Assembly: GCF_023983475.1 (NCBI RefSeq)
Contig: NZ_CP092712.1
Coordinates: 2,108,001 to 2,172,000 of the forward strand
DNA: 64,000 bases
From: Aliivibrio fischeri ATCC 7744 = JCM 18803 = DSM 507
GTDB taxonomy: Bacteria; Pseudomonadota; Gammaproteobacteria; Enterobacterales; Vibrionaceae
Direction: 5' to 3'
Shown here: in pieces, positions 47,825 through 56,338 of the stretch
How positions within the stretch are numbered: position 1 is the stretch's first letter
Layout: each line of letters starts with the position of its first letter
The notes under the pieces: generated by a model
What the model was told of the DNA's origin: nothing
Seen by the model: the letters and a program-made list of their open reading frames with translations, nothing else
Databases searched by the model: none
Program-made: the position numbers and the translations under genes

Positions 47825-47877
47825 GGCATAGTGTGAGAGCACTATTACCTTAGAAGTTGTTTAAATCTTCTAAAAAA

Positions 47878-49011
47878 TTAGCGTAATAGACCAAGAGCAG
47901 CGTTTGGCGCTTGCTTAGCTTGAGCTAAAATAGAAGAACTTGCTTGTTGAAGAATCTGAGATTTCGTCATCTCTGTTGTTTCTTTAGCAAAATCGACATC
48001 TTTAATTCGGCTATTAGATGCAGAAACATTTTCATTAATGTTATCTAGGTTGTTTATCGCATGGCTAAAGCGGTTTTGGAATGCACCTAAGTCAGCACGG
48101 TTTGAATCAACAAATTGCATTGCTGCATCAAGGATAGCCACAGCCTTCTGAGAGCCTCCTACCGTAGTTACGTCGATGCTCTTAACCGTCTCAGCTTGCG
48201 CTGCACCCATATTCAGCTCACCAGCTAATGAACCGCCAAATTTAACTTCACCTTGAACTTTATCGTTAGAGGTTACAATTTGTAGTTCACCATTTTCTGA
48301 GACAGATGCATTAACCGCATCAGTTTGACCATTGATGTAAGTCGCTACTTGTTCAATATCATCGCCAGACTTAGCATTAATCGTTAACTCTTTCTCTTCA
48401 CCTGCACGGTTTACATAAGAAACGGTTAAATCCGATTTTTCAGCATTTACAGCCCAATCACCACCCAGTGCCGTTTCTGCTTTATAGCTTGTTCCACCCA
48501 TTGATGCAGAGTCTGAACGCATGTTGTTAAGGCTAAGCATTACCGCTTCACCTGAATCAGCACCGATTTGGAATGATTTAGTACCAAATTGACCATTAAG
48601 AAGACGAGAACCACCGAAAGAGGTTGTTTCAGCAATACGGTTCAGCTCATCATTAAGCGCACCGACTTCTTGTTGAATAGCTTCACGGTCAGAAGTTGTA
48701 TTTGAACCGTTTGCTGATTGTAGTGATAAGTCACGCATACGTTGTAAGATGTTTGTTGACTCATTCATTGCACCTTCAGCTGTTTGTGCAATTGAAATAC
48801 CATCGTTTGCATTGCGTACAGCTACATCTAAGCCACGAGATTGTGAAGTCAAACGGTTTGAAATCTGTAGGCCAGCAGCATCATCTTTTGCGCTGTTGAT
48901 TTTAAAGCCAGAAGATAGACGTTCCATTGATTGATTCACGCCATCCGTTGCATTGTTCAAGTAACGCTGAGCTGTCATTGCTGATACGTTAGTATTTACT
49001 GTAATCGACAT
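47878..49011 (-). CDS. flaC: Flagellin (third in the array)
   Basis: The 377-residue flagellin begins [20 protein letters not shown] and ends [11 protein letters not shown] use ATG 49011; the 400-codon frame adds 23 residues from the leader. The middle region (about 175-285) is the least conserved part. A sigma-28 promoter and an unusual repeat-bearing leader lie upstream, and a strong terminator follows. The symbol is by gene order. Confidence 0.94.
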   Translation of the reverse strand: MSITVNTNVSAMTAQRYLNNATDGVNQSMERLSSGFKINSAKDDAAGLQISNRLTSQSRGLDVAVRNANDGISIAQTAEGAMNESTNILQRMRDLSLQSANGSNTTSDREAIQQEVGALNDELNRIAETTSFGGSRLLNGQFGTKSFQIGADSGEAVMLSLNNMRSDSASMGGTSYKAETALGGDWAVNAEKSDLTVSYVNRAGEEKELTINAKSGDDIEQVATYINGQTDAVNASVSENGELQIVTSNDKVQGEVKFGGSLAGELNMGAAQAETVKSIDVTTVGGSQKAVAILDAAMQFVDSNRADLGAFQNRFSHAINNLDNINENVSASNSRIKDVDFAKETTEMTKSQILQQASSSILAQAKQAPNAALGLLR

Positions 49012-49028
49012 AGTGGTATCTCCGTTTA

Positions 49029-49060
49029 GTTTTCCGATTGTTTTCCGTAGTTCGGAAAAC
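49029..49060 (-). repeat. CGGAAAAC repeats in the flaC leader
   Basis: The + strand has GTTTTCCG twice (49029-49036, 49040-49047) and the complement CGGAAAAC at 49053-49060. In the minus-strand leader RNA, the first segment can pair with either of two downstream copies; the second copy lies close to the ribosome site. Confidence 0.8.
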
Positions 49061-49113
49061 TGAGCTTTATTATTCGACACTAAATTGATTGTTATTAGTG
49101 CCTGATACTTAAC

Positions 49114-49140
49114 TTAACGACGGTTAAAAATAAACCTTTA
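49114..49140 (-). promoter_or_regulatory. Sigma-28 promoter of flaC
   Basis: The minus strand has TAAAGGTT, 11 nt, then GTCGTTAA. The bases after the -10 (GTTAAGTATCA) are the same as at flaD. Predicted leader about 95 nt. Confidence 0.82.
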
Positions 49141-49353
49141 TCGATTTATTTATAAAATAGATGATTACTTTATGAACTATGATCGTGCTTCAAAGTTTTT
49201 TACAATTGACTAAAAAATAGCTAAAGTTTTTTTGCTTTTGACCAAGTATTAGCCAGATCCTTGATACAAAAGGGGTTTAGCCATCCCTTGCTTTAGATTT
49301 AGTACCTTATTTCTTTATTTATTCCGCTTTAGCTACTTTATTTTCTTTAGACG

Positions 49354-49382
49354 AAAAAAAACCAGCAATCATTGCTGGTTTA
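49354..49382 (-). terminator. Terminator of flaB
   Basis: The minus strand has AAACCAGCAA, a 1-3 nt loop, TTGCTGGTTT and a T run. It lies 28 nt after the flaB stop codon. Confidence 0.92.
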
Positions 49383-49409
49383 AAAAATAGTTATATCGAT
49401 TGATATAAG

Positions 49410-50543
49410 TTAACCAAGCAATTTTAAGGCGATATCTGGTGCTTGTTTTGCTTGTGCTAGTACCGTTGAGCTTACTTGCTGTAAGATTTGTGCTTTCATC
49501 ATCTCAACCGTTTCTTTAGCAAAATCTGTATCTTCAATACGACTGTTTGAAGCGGCAACATTTTCATTAATATTATTCAAGTTATTGATAGCGTGGTCAA
49601 AGCGATTTTGAAAAGCGCCTAACGTTGCTCGTTCTTTATCAACAAACCCCATTGCTGCATCTAAAGTTGCAATAGCACGTTGTGAGCCACCAACACTCGT
49701 TAGGTCTAAATCATTAACGGTATCAAATACAGCACCACCAATAGCTAATTCAGCAGAGAGTGTTCCTCCAAATGTCACCGCACTTGATACCACGTCACCC
49801 GCAGTAAACAATTGAAGTTGACCTTTCTCATCAACGGATGCTTGAACGGTATCGTTCTGACCATTGATATACGTAGCCAATTCCTCAATATCATCACCCG
49901 CTTTCGCTTCAATTGTGATTTCTTGAGCTTTACCATTTTCATCATTAAATGACATAGTAAGCGTTTGACCACCTTCTGGAACTGTCCAACCTTTGTTTAA
50001 TTGGTTTTGAGATGTGTAATGAAACCCACCCATCGCTAGTGTATCTGAACGCATACTACCTAAAGTAAGTTGAACCGCTTCACCAGCATTGGCACCAATC
50101 TGAAAGGTCGATGTACCAAACTGGCCATTCAATAAACGTCTGCCACCAAAAGAAGTGGTTTCTGCAATACGATTTAATTCATCGTTAAGCGCATCCGCCT
50201 CTTCTTGAATTGCTTGTCTGTCCTGTAACGTATTAGAACCATTAGAAGACTGTAGTGCTAAATCGCGCATACGTTGCAAAATATTAGTACTTTCATTCAT
50301 TGCACCTTCTGCTGTTTGTGCAATTGAAATACCATCATTCGCATTACGAACCGCCACATCCAAACCACTCATTTGAGATTTCAAACGATTTGATATTTGC
50401 AAACCAGCCGCATCATCTTTCGCACTATTAATTCTTTTACCTGACGAAAGGCGTTCCATTGATTGGTTTAAGTGTTCTGTTGCTTGATTTAAATATCGCT
50501 GTGCCGTCATTGCAGACACATTGGTGTTTACCGTTACAGACAT
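49410..50543 (-). CDS. flaB: Flagellin (second in the array), divergent
   Basis: The 377-residue flagellin begins [25 protein letters not shown] and is the most divergent of the five. It has [29 protein letters not shown] and a changed C-terminus ([35 protein letters not shown]), where the others have [17 protein letters not shown]. It is a complete frame. A weaker sigma-28-like element overlaps the end of the upstream small gene. The symbol is by gene order. Confidence 0.92.
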   Translation of the reverse strand: MSVTVNTNVSAMTAQRYLNQATEHLNQSMERLSSGKRINSAKDDAAGLQISNRLKSQMSGLDVAVRNANDGISIAQTAEGAMNESTNILQRMRDLALQSSNGSNTLQDRQAIQEEADALNDELNRIAETTSFGGRRLLNGQFGTSTFQIGANAGEAVQLTLGSMRSDTLAMGGFHYTSQNQLNKGWTVPEGGQTLTMSFNDENGKAQEITIEAKAGDDIEELATYINGQNDTVQASVDEKGQLQLFTAGDVVSSAVTFGGTLSAELAIGGAVFDTVNDLDLTSVGGSQRAIATLDAAMGFVDKERATLGAFQNRFDHAINNLNNINENVAASNSRIEDTDFAKETVEMMKAQILQQVSSTVLAQAKQAPDIALKLLG

Positions 50544-50577
50544 AACAATCTCTTAATTTATTTTCATCTTAATAGTT

Positions 50578-50604
50578 ATAACGGCATAAATACTGAAAGC
50601 TTAA
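50578..50604 (-). promoter_or_regulatory. Candidate sigma-28 promoter of flaB
   Basis: The minus strand has TTAAGCTT, 11 nt, then GCCGTTAT. The -35 half is a weaker match than at flaC or flaD. It overlaps the stop codon of the small secreted-protein gene. Confidence 0.55.
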
Positions 50605-50978
50605 CTGATATTTTGATGCCCACAACGTTCACTACTTTGAATATCATATTCATTAGGATTTATACCTTCATCTTTCAATAACTTAATAAATGCAGGATCT
50701 GAACACTCAGTACCTAAATAGTCTTTTAAATGCTTCTTAGGCTGGCGTTTCACTTTATGTTTATTGGCATTAAAACATGCCCCATAACCTTTAATGTGGC
50801 TATTTTCAGGTGTTATCCCTTCATCTTCAAAGTAGTGTTGTAATACAGGATCGATGCAATTATTAGCGGCAATCATTGAATGTTCTTTCATGCTCGATAA
50901 TTGAGTAGAAATAAACGGCGCACTGTGTACTGAAGTTGAAAAGAAAATAAACAATAAAAAACGTAAGAATGAATTCAT
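50601..50978 (-). CDS. Small secreted protein with two 28-residue Cys-bounded repeats
   Basis: I do not recognise this family. The 125-residue protein has a typical signal peptide (NSFLRFLLFIFFSTSVHSA, cleavage near residue 20). The mature part has two repeats, C41 to C68 and C92 to C119, both of pattern C-x-D-P-x7-D-E-G-I-x-P-x4-I-x5-C, exactly 28 residues, 10 of them identical. They are joined by a Lys/Arg-rich linker (NANKHKVKRQPKKHLKDY). Four cysteines suggest two disulfides in the periplasm or outside. The gene lies between flaA and flaB on the same strand, with 57 nt before flaB. Confidence 0.8.
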   Translation of the reverse strand: MNSFLRFLLFIFFSTSVHSAPFISTQLSSMKEHSMIAANNCIDPVLQHYFEDEGITPENSHIKGYGACFNANKHKVKRQPKKHLKDYLGTECSDPAFIKLLKDEGINPNEYDIQSSERCGHQNIS

Positions 50979-51162
50979 GACATGACCTTACTTATGGAAT
51001 AGACAGTAAGTCATCGACCGAAATCCGATTTTCTGGATTAAAAAGAGTATTTTTGGAAGGGTAGCCCCAATTAAGGGGCATAAAGCTAGGTTGGTTTTTT
51101 ATGAGGAGATCTGTGAGAAGAACACAAAAAACCAGTTACCTATAGCTTGCACAACAATCAGG

Positions 51163-51203
51163 TGAACAAGAGGTTGATGAGAGATGAGAGCACCTCTTGT
51201 TCA
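51163..51203 (-). terminator. Long hairpin after flaA
   Basis: A perfect 12-bp stem (TGAACAAGAGGT/ACCTCTTGTTCA, 51163-51174 with 51192-51203) with a 17-nt loop lies 28 nt after the flaA stop. No T run follows directly, so it may protect the 3' end or attenuate rather than terminate. Confidence 0.6.
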
Positions 51204-51230
51204 TTCATATGACTGTTGTTAGTTACTCAA

Positions 51231-52370
51231 TTACTGCAGTAAAGTTAGTGCAGCGTTTGGTAACTGTTTCGCTTGAGCAAGAATAGAAGTACTAGACTGC
51301 TGAAGGATTTGTGCTTTTGTCATGTTTGTTGTTTCTTTAGCAAAATCAGTATCTTTGATTCGGCTGTTAGAAGCAGATACATTCTCTTGAATGTTTGACA
51401 AGTTGTTGATGCTGTGACCTAAACGGTTTTGTTTAGCACCTAAATCAGCACGCTCACGGTCGATGTAAGCAAGAGCTGAGTCGATAACACCGATAGATAC
51501 TTGTGCATCACCTACAGACGTTACGTCTAGCTTATCAACTGTCGCTTTAGAACCAAGACCGCTTTCTAGGCCAAGTTCAGTTGCAAGGTTACCAGTGATT
51601 GATAACTCACCTTCGATTGATGGTTCAGCAACAAACAGTTGAAGTTTACCTTCATCACCTACAGATGCAGAGATCTTGTCTGATTGACCATTGATGTATG
51701 TTGCTAACTCTTCGATGTCGTCACCAGCTTTAGCGCTGATATCGATAGAAACTGCTTCACCTTTCTTAGTAGTGAATTCTAGTTTCATGTCATTTTTGCC
51801 AGGTTCTACGTTCCAAGATGCACTCTTGCCGTTTTCAGAAACGAAACGTTGACCACCCATGCTGTCATCATCAGCACGAACTGACGGTAACTTGATTAGG
51901 ATTGCTTCACCAGCGTTAGCACCGATTTGGAATGCTGACTCACCGAATTGACCGTTAAGAAGACGACGACCACCGAATGATGTTGTCTCTGCGATACGGT
52001 TTAGTTCATCAGATAATGCGTGAACTTCTTCTTGGATAGAAGCACGATCTTGGTCTGAGTTAGAACCGTTTGCCGCTTGTAGTGATAAGTCACGCATACG
52101 TTGAAGGATGTTAGTCGATTCATTCATCGCACCTTCAGCTGTTTGAGCGATAGAAATACCATCGTTCGCGTTACGCATAGCAACATCAAGACCACGAGTC
52201 TGAGCTGTTAAGCGGTTAGAAATTTGTAGACCAGCAGCGTCATCTTTTGCGCTGTTGATTTTAGTACCTGACGATAAACGCTCCATTGAGTTGTTTAGGT
52301 CATTTGTTGCGTTGTTTAGGTAACGCTGCGCAGTCATCGCAGATACGTTAGTATTTACATTTACAGCCAT
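51231..52370 (-). CDS. flaA: Flagellin FlaA (first in the array), sigma-54 dependent
   Basis: The 379-residue flagellin begins [20 protein letters not shown] and ends [16 protein letters not shown]. It is the only one with a sigma-54 promoter upstream, which fits the Vibrio rule that the major flagellin FlaA needs sigma-54/FlrC while the others need sigma-28. Its D0/D1 regions match the other four; the C-terminal segment is [18 protein letters not shown]. In A. fischeri FlaA is needed for normal motility; that role here is inferred. Confidence 0.94.
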   Translation of the reverse strand: MAVNVNTNVSAMTAQRYLNNATNDLNNSMERLSSGTKINSAKDDAAGLQISNRLTAQTRGLDVAMRNANDGISIAQTAEGAMNESTNILQRMRDLSLQAANGSNSDQDRASIQEEVHALSDELNRIAETTSFGGRRLLNGQFGESAFQIGANAGEAILIKLPSVRADDDSMGGQRFVSENGKSASWNVEPGKNDMKLEFTTKKGEAVSIDISAKAGDDIEELATYINGQSDKISASVGDEGKLQLFVAEPSIEGELSITGNLATELGLESGLGSKATVDKLDVTSVGDAQVSIGVIDSALAYIDRERADLGAKQNRLGHSINNLSNIQENVSASNSRIKDTDFAKETTNMTKAQILQQSSTSILAQAKQLPNAALTLLQ

Positions 52371-52563
52371 CGTTGCTCTCCTTTGGCTTCGCTTTCACGA
52401 AAACTCATTTCTGCTCTATTCAGAAATATTTAAATTTATATCAGCCACAATTAGCCAATAGTTATTCAGTGTCATGTAATTTACATATCAAATCTCATGC
52501 CAAGATGAGAAAAACATGCACATTAATGACTGACATACAAAAGCAAAGCCTTCAACTCTACTC

Positions 52564-52579
52564 TGCAACTGCTATGCCA
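52564..52579 (-). promoter_or_regulatory. Sigma-54 promoter of flaA
   Basis: The minus strand reads TGGCATAGCAGTTGCA, with GG and GC correctly spaced and only small departures from consensus. The predicted leader of about 180 nt is long. Confidence 0.82.
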
Positions 52580-52770
52580 CTATTTACCATTGGCAAACTG
52601 TGAGCTTCTCAGTCATAGTTATTAATTAGCATAAGGTGTGCCAGTTTTTTAAATAAATGCTTCAATACAAGCAAAAATAAATTAAAAACACTAAATAACA
52701 ACAACTTACAAAACGGTTTAATTCTTTATTTTTCAGCTTTTGATAGAAAAAACAATAATAAAAAATATTT

Positions 52771-52881
52771 TTGCCGCTTAATGAACAATAGGGCTTGCCG
52801 CTTTTTTTCACCTTTACCTCAATGAATAAACGACTATTTATCTGCTACTAAAAAGCGGCAAAAAAACAAACAGAGCGGCAA
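52771..52881. promoter_or_regulatory. Four TTGCCGCTT/AAGCGGCAA boxes upstream of flaA, candidate enhancer
   Basis: Copies lie at 52771-52779 and 52795-52803 (forward) and 52853-52861 and 52873-52881 (reverse; the last reads GAGCGGCAA). They are about 190-320 nt upstream of the -24 element, a typical distance for a sigma-54 activator. FlrC is the likely binder but this is inferred. Confidence 0.55.
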
Positions 52882-52924
52882 GGCATTTCCCATGCAATAT
52901 ATTGATAATTCAATTAGTTATAGA

Positions 52925-52953
52925 AATAAAAAGCCTAACATGACTGCTAGGCT
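52925..52953 (-). terminator. Terminator of the flgK-flgL operon
   Basis: The minus strand has AGCCTA, a 10-nt loop, TAGGCT and TTTTATT. It lies 25 nt after the flgL stop. Confidence 0.85.
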
Positions 52954-52977
52954 CTCTATTTTATTTAATGGTGGTAT

Positions 52978-54171
52978 TTACACGTAATTAAATAAAGTAA
53001 TGTCTTTTACTTTACCAAACGCTTGTTGAGACGCTTGGAGTGCTCGTGTATTTTCATTAAATTCGATTACGGCTTGTGCGTAATCTAAATCTTCAATTGA
53101 ACTTAATGATTTCGACAAGGTTAAATCAAAATCTTGATGCTGCTGCTCTTGTTGATCTAACGTATTTTGTCTTGTTCCCACTTCAGCTCGTGCTTGGCTT
53201 AAGTGAATAAATGCAGCATGAAATTCATCGGTTACTTGTTGAAGCTCTGCTGTTGTTGATGCATCAGCTACATCATTTAACGCTAATTCAGACGCTTTCT
53301 TAAATGAATCAAAAATGCTAATGGTTTTCTTTGGCTCTAAAGTGATCACATCACCTGACTTTAACTGGCCACGGATCTGAATATCAACACCTTCATATTT
53401 AATCCCTTCTGATGGATCAAATTGAGCATTTTTAACCACACTACCATCTTTTGACAATTGGTAATTATATTGACCATTTGCCGAAGCACTGAAACTTACT
53501 TCGTACGTTGCAGGATCGGTATAATTTGTATTTGTTGCTTGTGATAACAACAGTTCAGACCCTTCTTGCAAAGCATACTGAGGATCATAATCTCCAAATG
53601 GATTTTTGATTTCAGTGAACAACTTGCTGCCAGCGTCATTTACCGCAACTTCAATTGAGCCTGATACCTTTAACTTACGTTGATATTCATCACCCGCATA
53701 AGCAACGGTACCATCATTAGATTTAAAAAATGGCTGTGTTTTCGGTTTAGTACCAGAAAATAAGTAGTTTCCTGATTCATCTAACATGTTGGTCAGATTC
53801 AAGAAATTACTTGCGATACCTTTTAGATCTTGCGCGTGAGCGTAACGATCTTCTGGTGCTAATGAACCATTGATCATTTCCATTACGCTACGTTTTGCAT
53901 CATCGGCAAATTGCTCAGCATTCGCAATCGCAACCTCATGACGCTCTAAACGGTTACGAGCTAATGTAATAGTATCTGTATATTGGCGTAACTCTTCTTT
54001 CTTTTGAGTTAGGTTTTGAGCATATAACGCAGCAACGGGGTCGTCTCCTGCTGTTAATAGCTTTTTACCTGATGCTAATTGTGCACTAGTGTGATGCACT
54101 TTCGCTTCTTGGCGCGAAATATCATTTTGCACCGCTTGGTAATTATGAAAGCTTGAAATACGATTTAACAT
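52978..54171 (-). CDS. flgL: FlgL, hook-filament junction protein
   Basis: The 397-residue protein has flagellin-like ends: MLNRISSFHNYQAVQNDISRQEAKVHHTSAQLASGKKLLTAGDDPVAALYAQNLTQKK at the N-terminus (motif ASGKKLLTAGDDP) and LDYAQAVIEFNENTRALQASQQAFGKV at the C-terminus. It joins FlgK to the first flagellin. It follows flgK by 17 nt. Confidence 0.95.
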   Translation of the reverse strand: MLNRISSFHNYQAVQNDISRQEAKVHHTSAQLASGKKLLTAGDDPVAALYAQNLTQKKEELRQYTDTITLARNRLERHEVAIANAEQFADDAKRSVMEMINGSLAPEDRYAHAQDLKGIASNFLNLTNMLDESGNYLFSGTKPKTQPFFKSNDGTVAYAGDEYQRKLKVSGSIEVAVNDAGSKLFTEIKNPFGDYDPQYALQEGSELLLSQATNTNYTDPATYEVSFSASANGQYNYQLSKDGSVVKNAQFDPSEGIKYEGVDIQIRGQLKSGDVITLEPKKTISIFDSFKKASELALNDVADASTTAELQQVTDEFHAAFIHLSQARAEVGTRQNTLDQQEQQHQDFDLTLSKSLSSIEDLDYAQAVIEFNENTRALQASQQAFGKVKDITLFNYV

Positions 54172-54188
54172 ACTCTACAGCTCCTTAA

Positions 54189-56069
54189 TTACGACAATTG
54201 TAAAATTGAGTTGAACGTTTCATCCGCTGCTTTCATGATGCGTGAAGATGCCATGTACGCTTGTTGGAACTTCATCATGTTTGCCGCTTCTTCATCTAAG
54301 TTCACACCAGAAACTGAAGCAACACGACTTTGAGCAGCTTCATTCTCTACACGAGATACTTCAGATAAACGAGACGCCGTTGCTTTTTTCAGGCCAATTT
54401 CAGTATTTACGTTTTCGTATAGGTCAATCACCGTAGAGCGGCCTTCGTCCATTACTTTACGTGTCTGTAAGCCTTGCATTAGCAATAAGTTACCGTTATC
54501 ACCTTCAGATGGAACTAAGTTCGCTGCAAATTTATCATTTGCTGCTGCACCACCTGTTAATTCAAACGTAGTTCCACCAACAGTTACTGGGCCTTTTGGT
54601 GGGTATGTTTGAGGTTCAAGTAACATTTTTCCTTTCATATCTAATACAGCAAACTGATTTGCTGCAGGAGAGATAACTACTTGGAATTCTTTTAATGCGC
54701 CTGATTGCAGAACTTTAAATTTTGCATTACCAGTTGCAAATGTTGCAGAACTTGCATAGCTTTGTGCGGCAATTTTCTCTGCTTCATTCATCTCAAGCTT
54801 AATTTCACCAGCCGCAATACGAGTTGGGCGAAGTAATACACGCTCACCGGCACTTAGTGGTTCACGAATTTCAACTCGCATACCGTCTAAGAAAAAGGTC
54901 GATGGGTTACCGGTTGGGTCTAAGCGTTGTACTTCACCTGTTGGTCGGGTCACTGTATATTGGCTACCATCGTATTTTAGTGCGTAATCGCCTGCTTTTA
55001 GTAAGCTGATATCATCAATAAATACGCCTACTTCAGCAGAAGAACCACCTTGTACAATGGCACGGCTACGTGCTGCTTGTTCTGAATTCACATCAGAGAA
55101 AATATTTGCACCAATCTGGCCACGCAAATCAATCGCTTGGCTTTGTAAGCGGTTAACTTCACTGCTGAAGCCTACTGCTACACGGCCTAGTTCATCCATG
55201 ATTGTTGGGATAGTGCTATCACGCAATTCAAACAGTGCCGATAATTTACCGCCAATGCTGTCATGCTGAATCGCTTTCATGCCTTTACCTTCAACCATTG
55301 CTAGTCGACGCTGTAATGGGTCTGGAGTACCAGCGATCATTTTCAATTCACTTGCATTTGTGCCAGACACAAGCATGTGTCCACCACCAATTAATACATT
55401 GAATGAATTCTCGTTGTCACGCTTAGTGATCGTTACTTTTGTGTATTGAGATAGCTCTTTAATTAACTTTTCATGACGGTCCATTAGGTCATTGTGCGGA
55501 CCTGGGGTCTTAACCATCATTTTGTTAATGTCTTTTAACTCAAGAGCAATGGCATTCATACGCTCTACAGTTAGATCCATCTTCTTATTTACATCTGCAT
55601 TTTGCTGACGCACATTTTCGTAAAAATCGTTCAAGCTTTGTGAAACAAGACGTGATTTTTCAAGTACTACCTTACGCGCACCGATTTCGTTAGGGCTGTC
55701 GGCAAGAGTTTTTACTGCATCAAACCAATCATTGATGTTTTCAGGAATACGTTTAGCACCAATTGATGACATCATATTCGTTAATACATCAAGATTCGCT
55801 TCTGTATCCATAGAGTAGTTTAAGTTGGTTGTCGAAAGGTTCAGTTCATTTGTAGCGAACTGATCAAACGAACGTCGCACAGCGGCTACATGCACGCCTG
55901 CGCCGAAGTTTGCACCTGACACCCAATGAGGCATATTAGTATCTTGAACAACCGATTGACGACTAAAGCCTTCAGTATTAACGTTGTTAATATTGTGACT
56001 GGTCGTATTCAGTTGACGCTGCGCCGTAAGCACACCTTGTGTACCTAGATTTAGCAGATCAAGTCCCAT
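54189..56069 (-). CDS. flgK: FlgK, hook-associated protein 1
   Basis: The 626-residue protein has the rod/hook N-terminal motif (LLNLGTQGVLTAQRQLNTTSHNINNVNTEGFSRQ, shown by TSHNINNVNTEGFSRQ) and a C-terminal SGVNLDEEAANMMKFQQAYMASSRIMKAADE. It sits between the hook and FlgL. It is the first gene of the flgKL operon, with a sigma-54 promoter. Confidence 0.96.
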   Translation of the reverse strand: MGLDLLNLGTQGVLTAQRQLNTTSHNINNVNTEGFSRQSVVQDTNMPHWVSGANFGAGVHVAAVRRSFDQFATNELNLSTTNLNYSMDTEANLDVLTNMMSSIGAKRIPENINDWFDAVKTLADSPNEIGARKVVLEKSRLVSQSLNDFYENVRQQNADVNKKMDLTVERMNAIALELKDINKMMVKTPGPHNDLMDRHEKLIKELSQYTKVTITKRDNENSFNVLIGGGHMLVSGTNASELKMIAGTPDPLQRRLAMVEGKGMKAIQHDSIGGKLSALFELRDSTIPTIMDELGRVAVGFSSEVNRLQSQAIDLRGQIGANIFSDVNSEQAARSRAIVQGGSSAEVGVFIDDISLLKAGDYALKYDGSQYTVTRPTGEVQRLDPTGNPSTFFLDGMRVEIREPLSAGERVLLRPTRIAAGEIKLEMNEAEKIAAQSYASSATFATGNAKFKVLQSGALKEFQVVISPAANQFAVLDMKGKMLLEPQTYPPKGPVTVGGTTFELTGGAAANDKFAANLVPSEGDNGNLLLMQGLQTRKVMDEGRSTVIDLYENVNTEIGLKKATASRLSEVSRVENEAAQSRVASVSGVNLDEEAANMMKFQQAYMASSRIMKAADETFNSILQLS

Positions 56070-56129
56070 GTTGCCTCCAAAAAAAACTCTATAAAAAGAT
56101 GCGATAATATTTCCTAACGAATCTAATAT

Positions 56130-56145
56130 AGCAATCAGTGTGCCA
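56130..56145 (-). promoter_or_regulatory. Sigma-54 promoter of flgKL
   Basis: The minus strand reads TGGCACACTGATTGCT, an exact match to the TGGCAC-N5-TTGC consensus. A block of 28 nt around it (56128-56155) is identical to the flgF promoter (61003-61030). Confidence 0.9.
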
Positions 56146-56228
56146 ACTTTTATTTATTTAATTTTCAATAACTTAACAACTCCTATTGATATTTACTTTA
56201 ATAGAACTCCAGATCGAATACATGTTTT

Positions 56229-56292
56229 TTGCCTCTTCTTTGCCTCTTTTTATTTTAAGCGGCAACCAAAAACAAAAAATCCTGCCGCTTTT
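56229..56292. promoter_or_regulatory. TTGCC(G/T)CTT boxes upstream of flgK, candidate enhancer
   Basis: TTGCCTCTT at 56229-56237 and 56240-56248, AAGCGGCAA at 56257-56265 and CTGCCGCTT at 56282-56290 lie 85-150 nt upstream of the flgK -24 element. The last copy lies within the loop of the flgJ terminator. Confidence 0.5.
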
Positions 56293-56308
56293 TCAAGAGA
56301 CAGGATTT
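56268..56308 (-). terminator. Terminator of the flgF-J operon
   Basis: The minus strand has an 8-bp stem AAATCCTG/CAGGATTT with a 16-nt loop and then a T run (TTTGTTTTT). It lies 30 nt after the flgJ stop. Confidence 0.82.
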
Positions 56309-56338
56309 CATGTTAGTGTTTGTATTAATGCGTTCGTA

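Larger units (their letters stand above)
47483..47877. other. Intergenic region flaC-flaD
   Basis: A 395-bp gap. It holds the flaD leader and sigma-28 promoter (47560-47586), an A/T-rich stretch, and the flaC terminator (47796-47824). No gene is seen. Confidence 0.85.
49012..49409. other. Intergenic region flaB-flaC
   Basis: A 398-bp gap. It holds the flaC leader with CGGAAAAC repeats (49029-49060), the flaC sigma-28 promoter (49114-49140) and the flaB terminator (49354-49382). Nothing else is recognised. Confidence 0.85.
52371..52977. other. Intergenic region flgL-flaA
   Basis: A 607-bp A/T-rich gap. It holds the flaA leader (~190 nt), the flaA sigma-54 promoter (52564-52579), four GCCGCTT boxes (52771-52881) and the flgL terminator (52925-52953). 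A short rightward frame at 52373-52603 has no support. Confidence 0.85.

Noticed and set aside
51003-51033. Possible sigma-28 promoter of the small secreted-protein gene (GTCGATGA -10)
   Set aside because: The -10 is fair, but the bases 11 nt upstream (CCAGAAAA) do not resemble TAAAGTTT.
52373-52603. Rightward open frame of 76 codons upstream of flaA
   Set aside because: It covers the flaA leader and sigma-54 promoter, lacks a ribosome site and has biased composition typical of chance frames.
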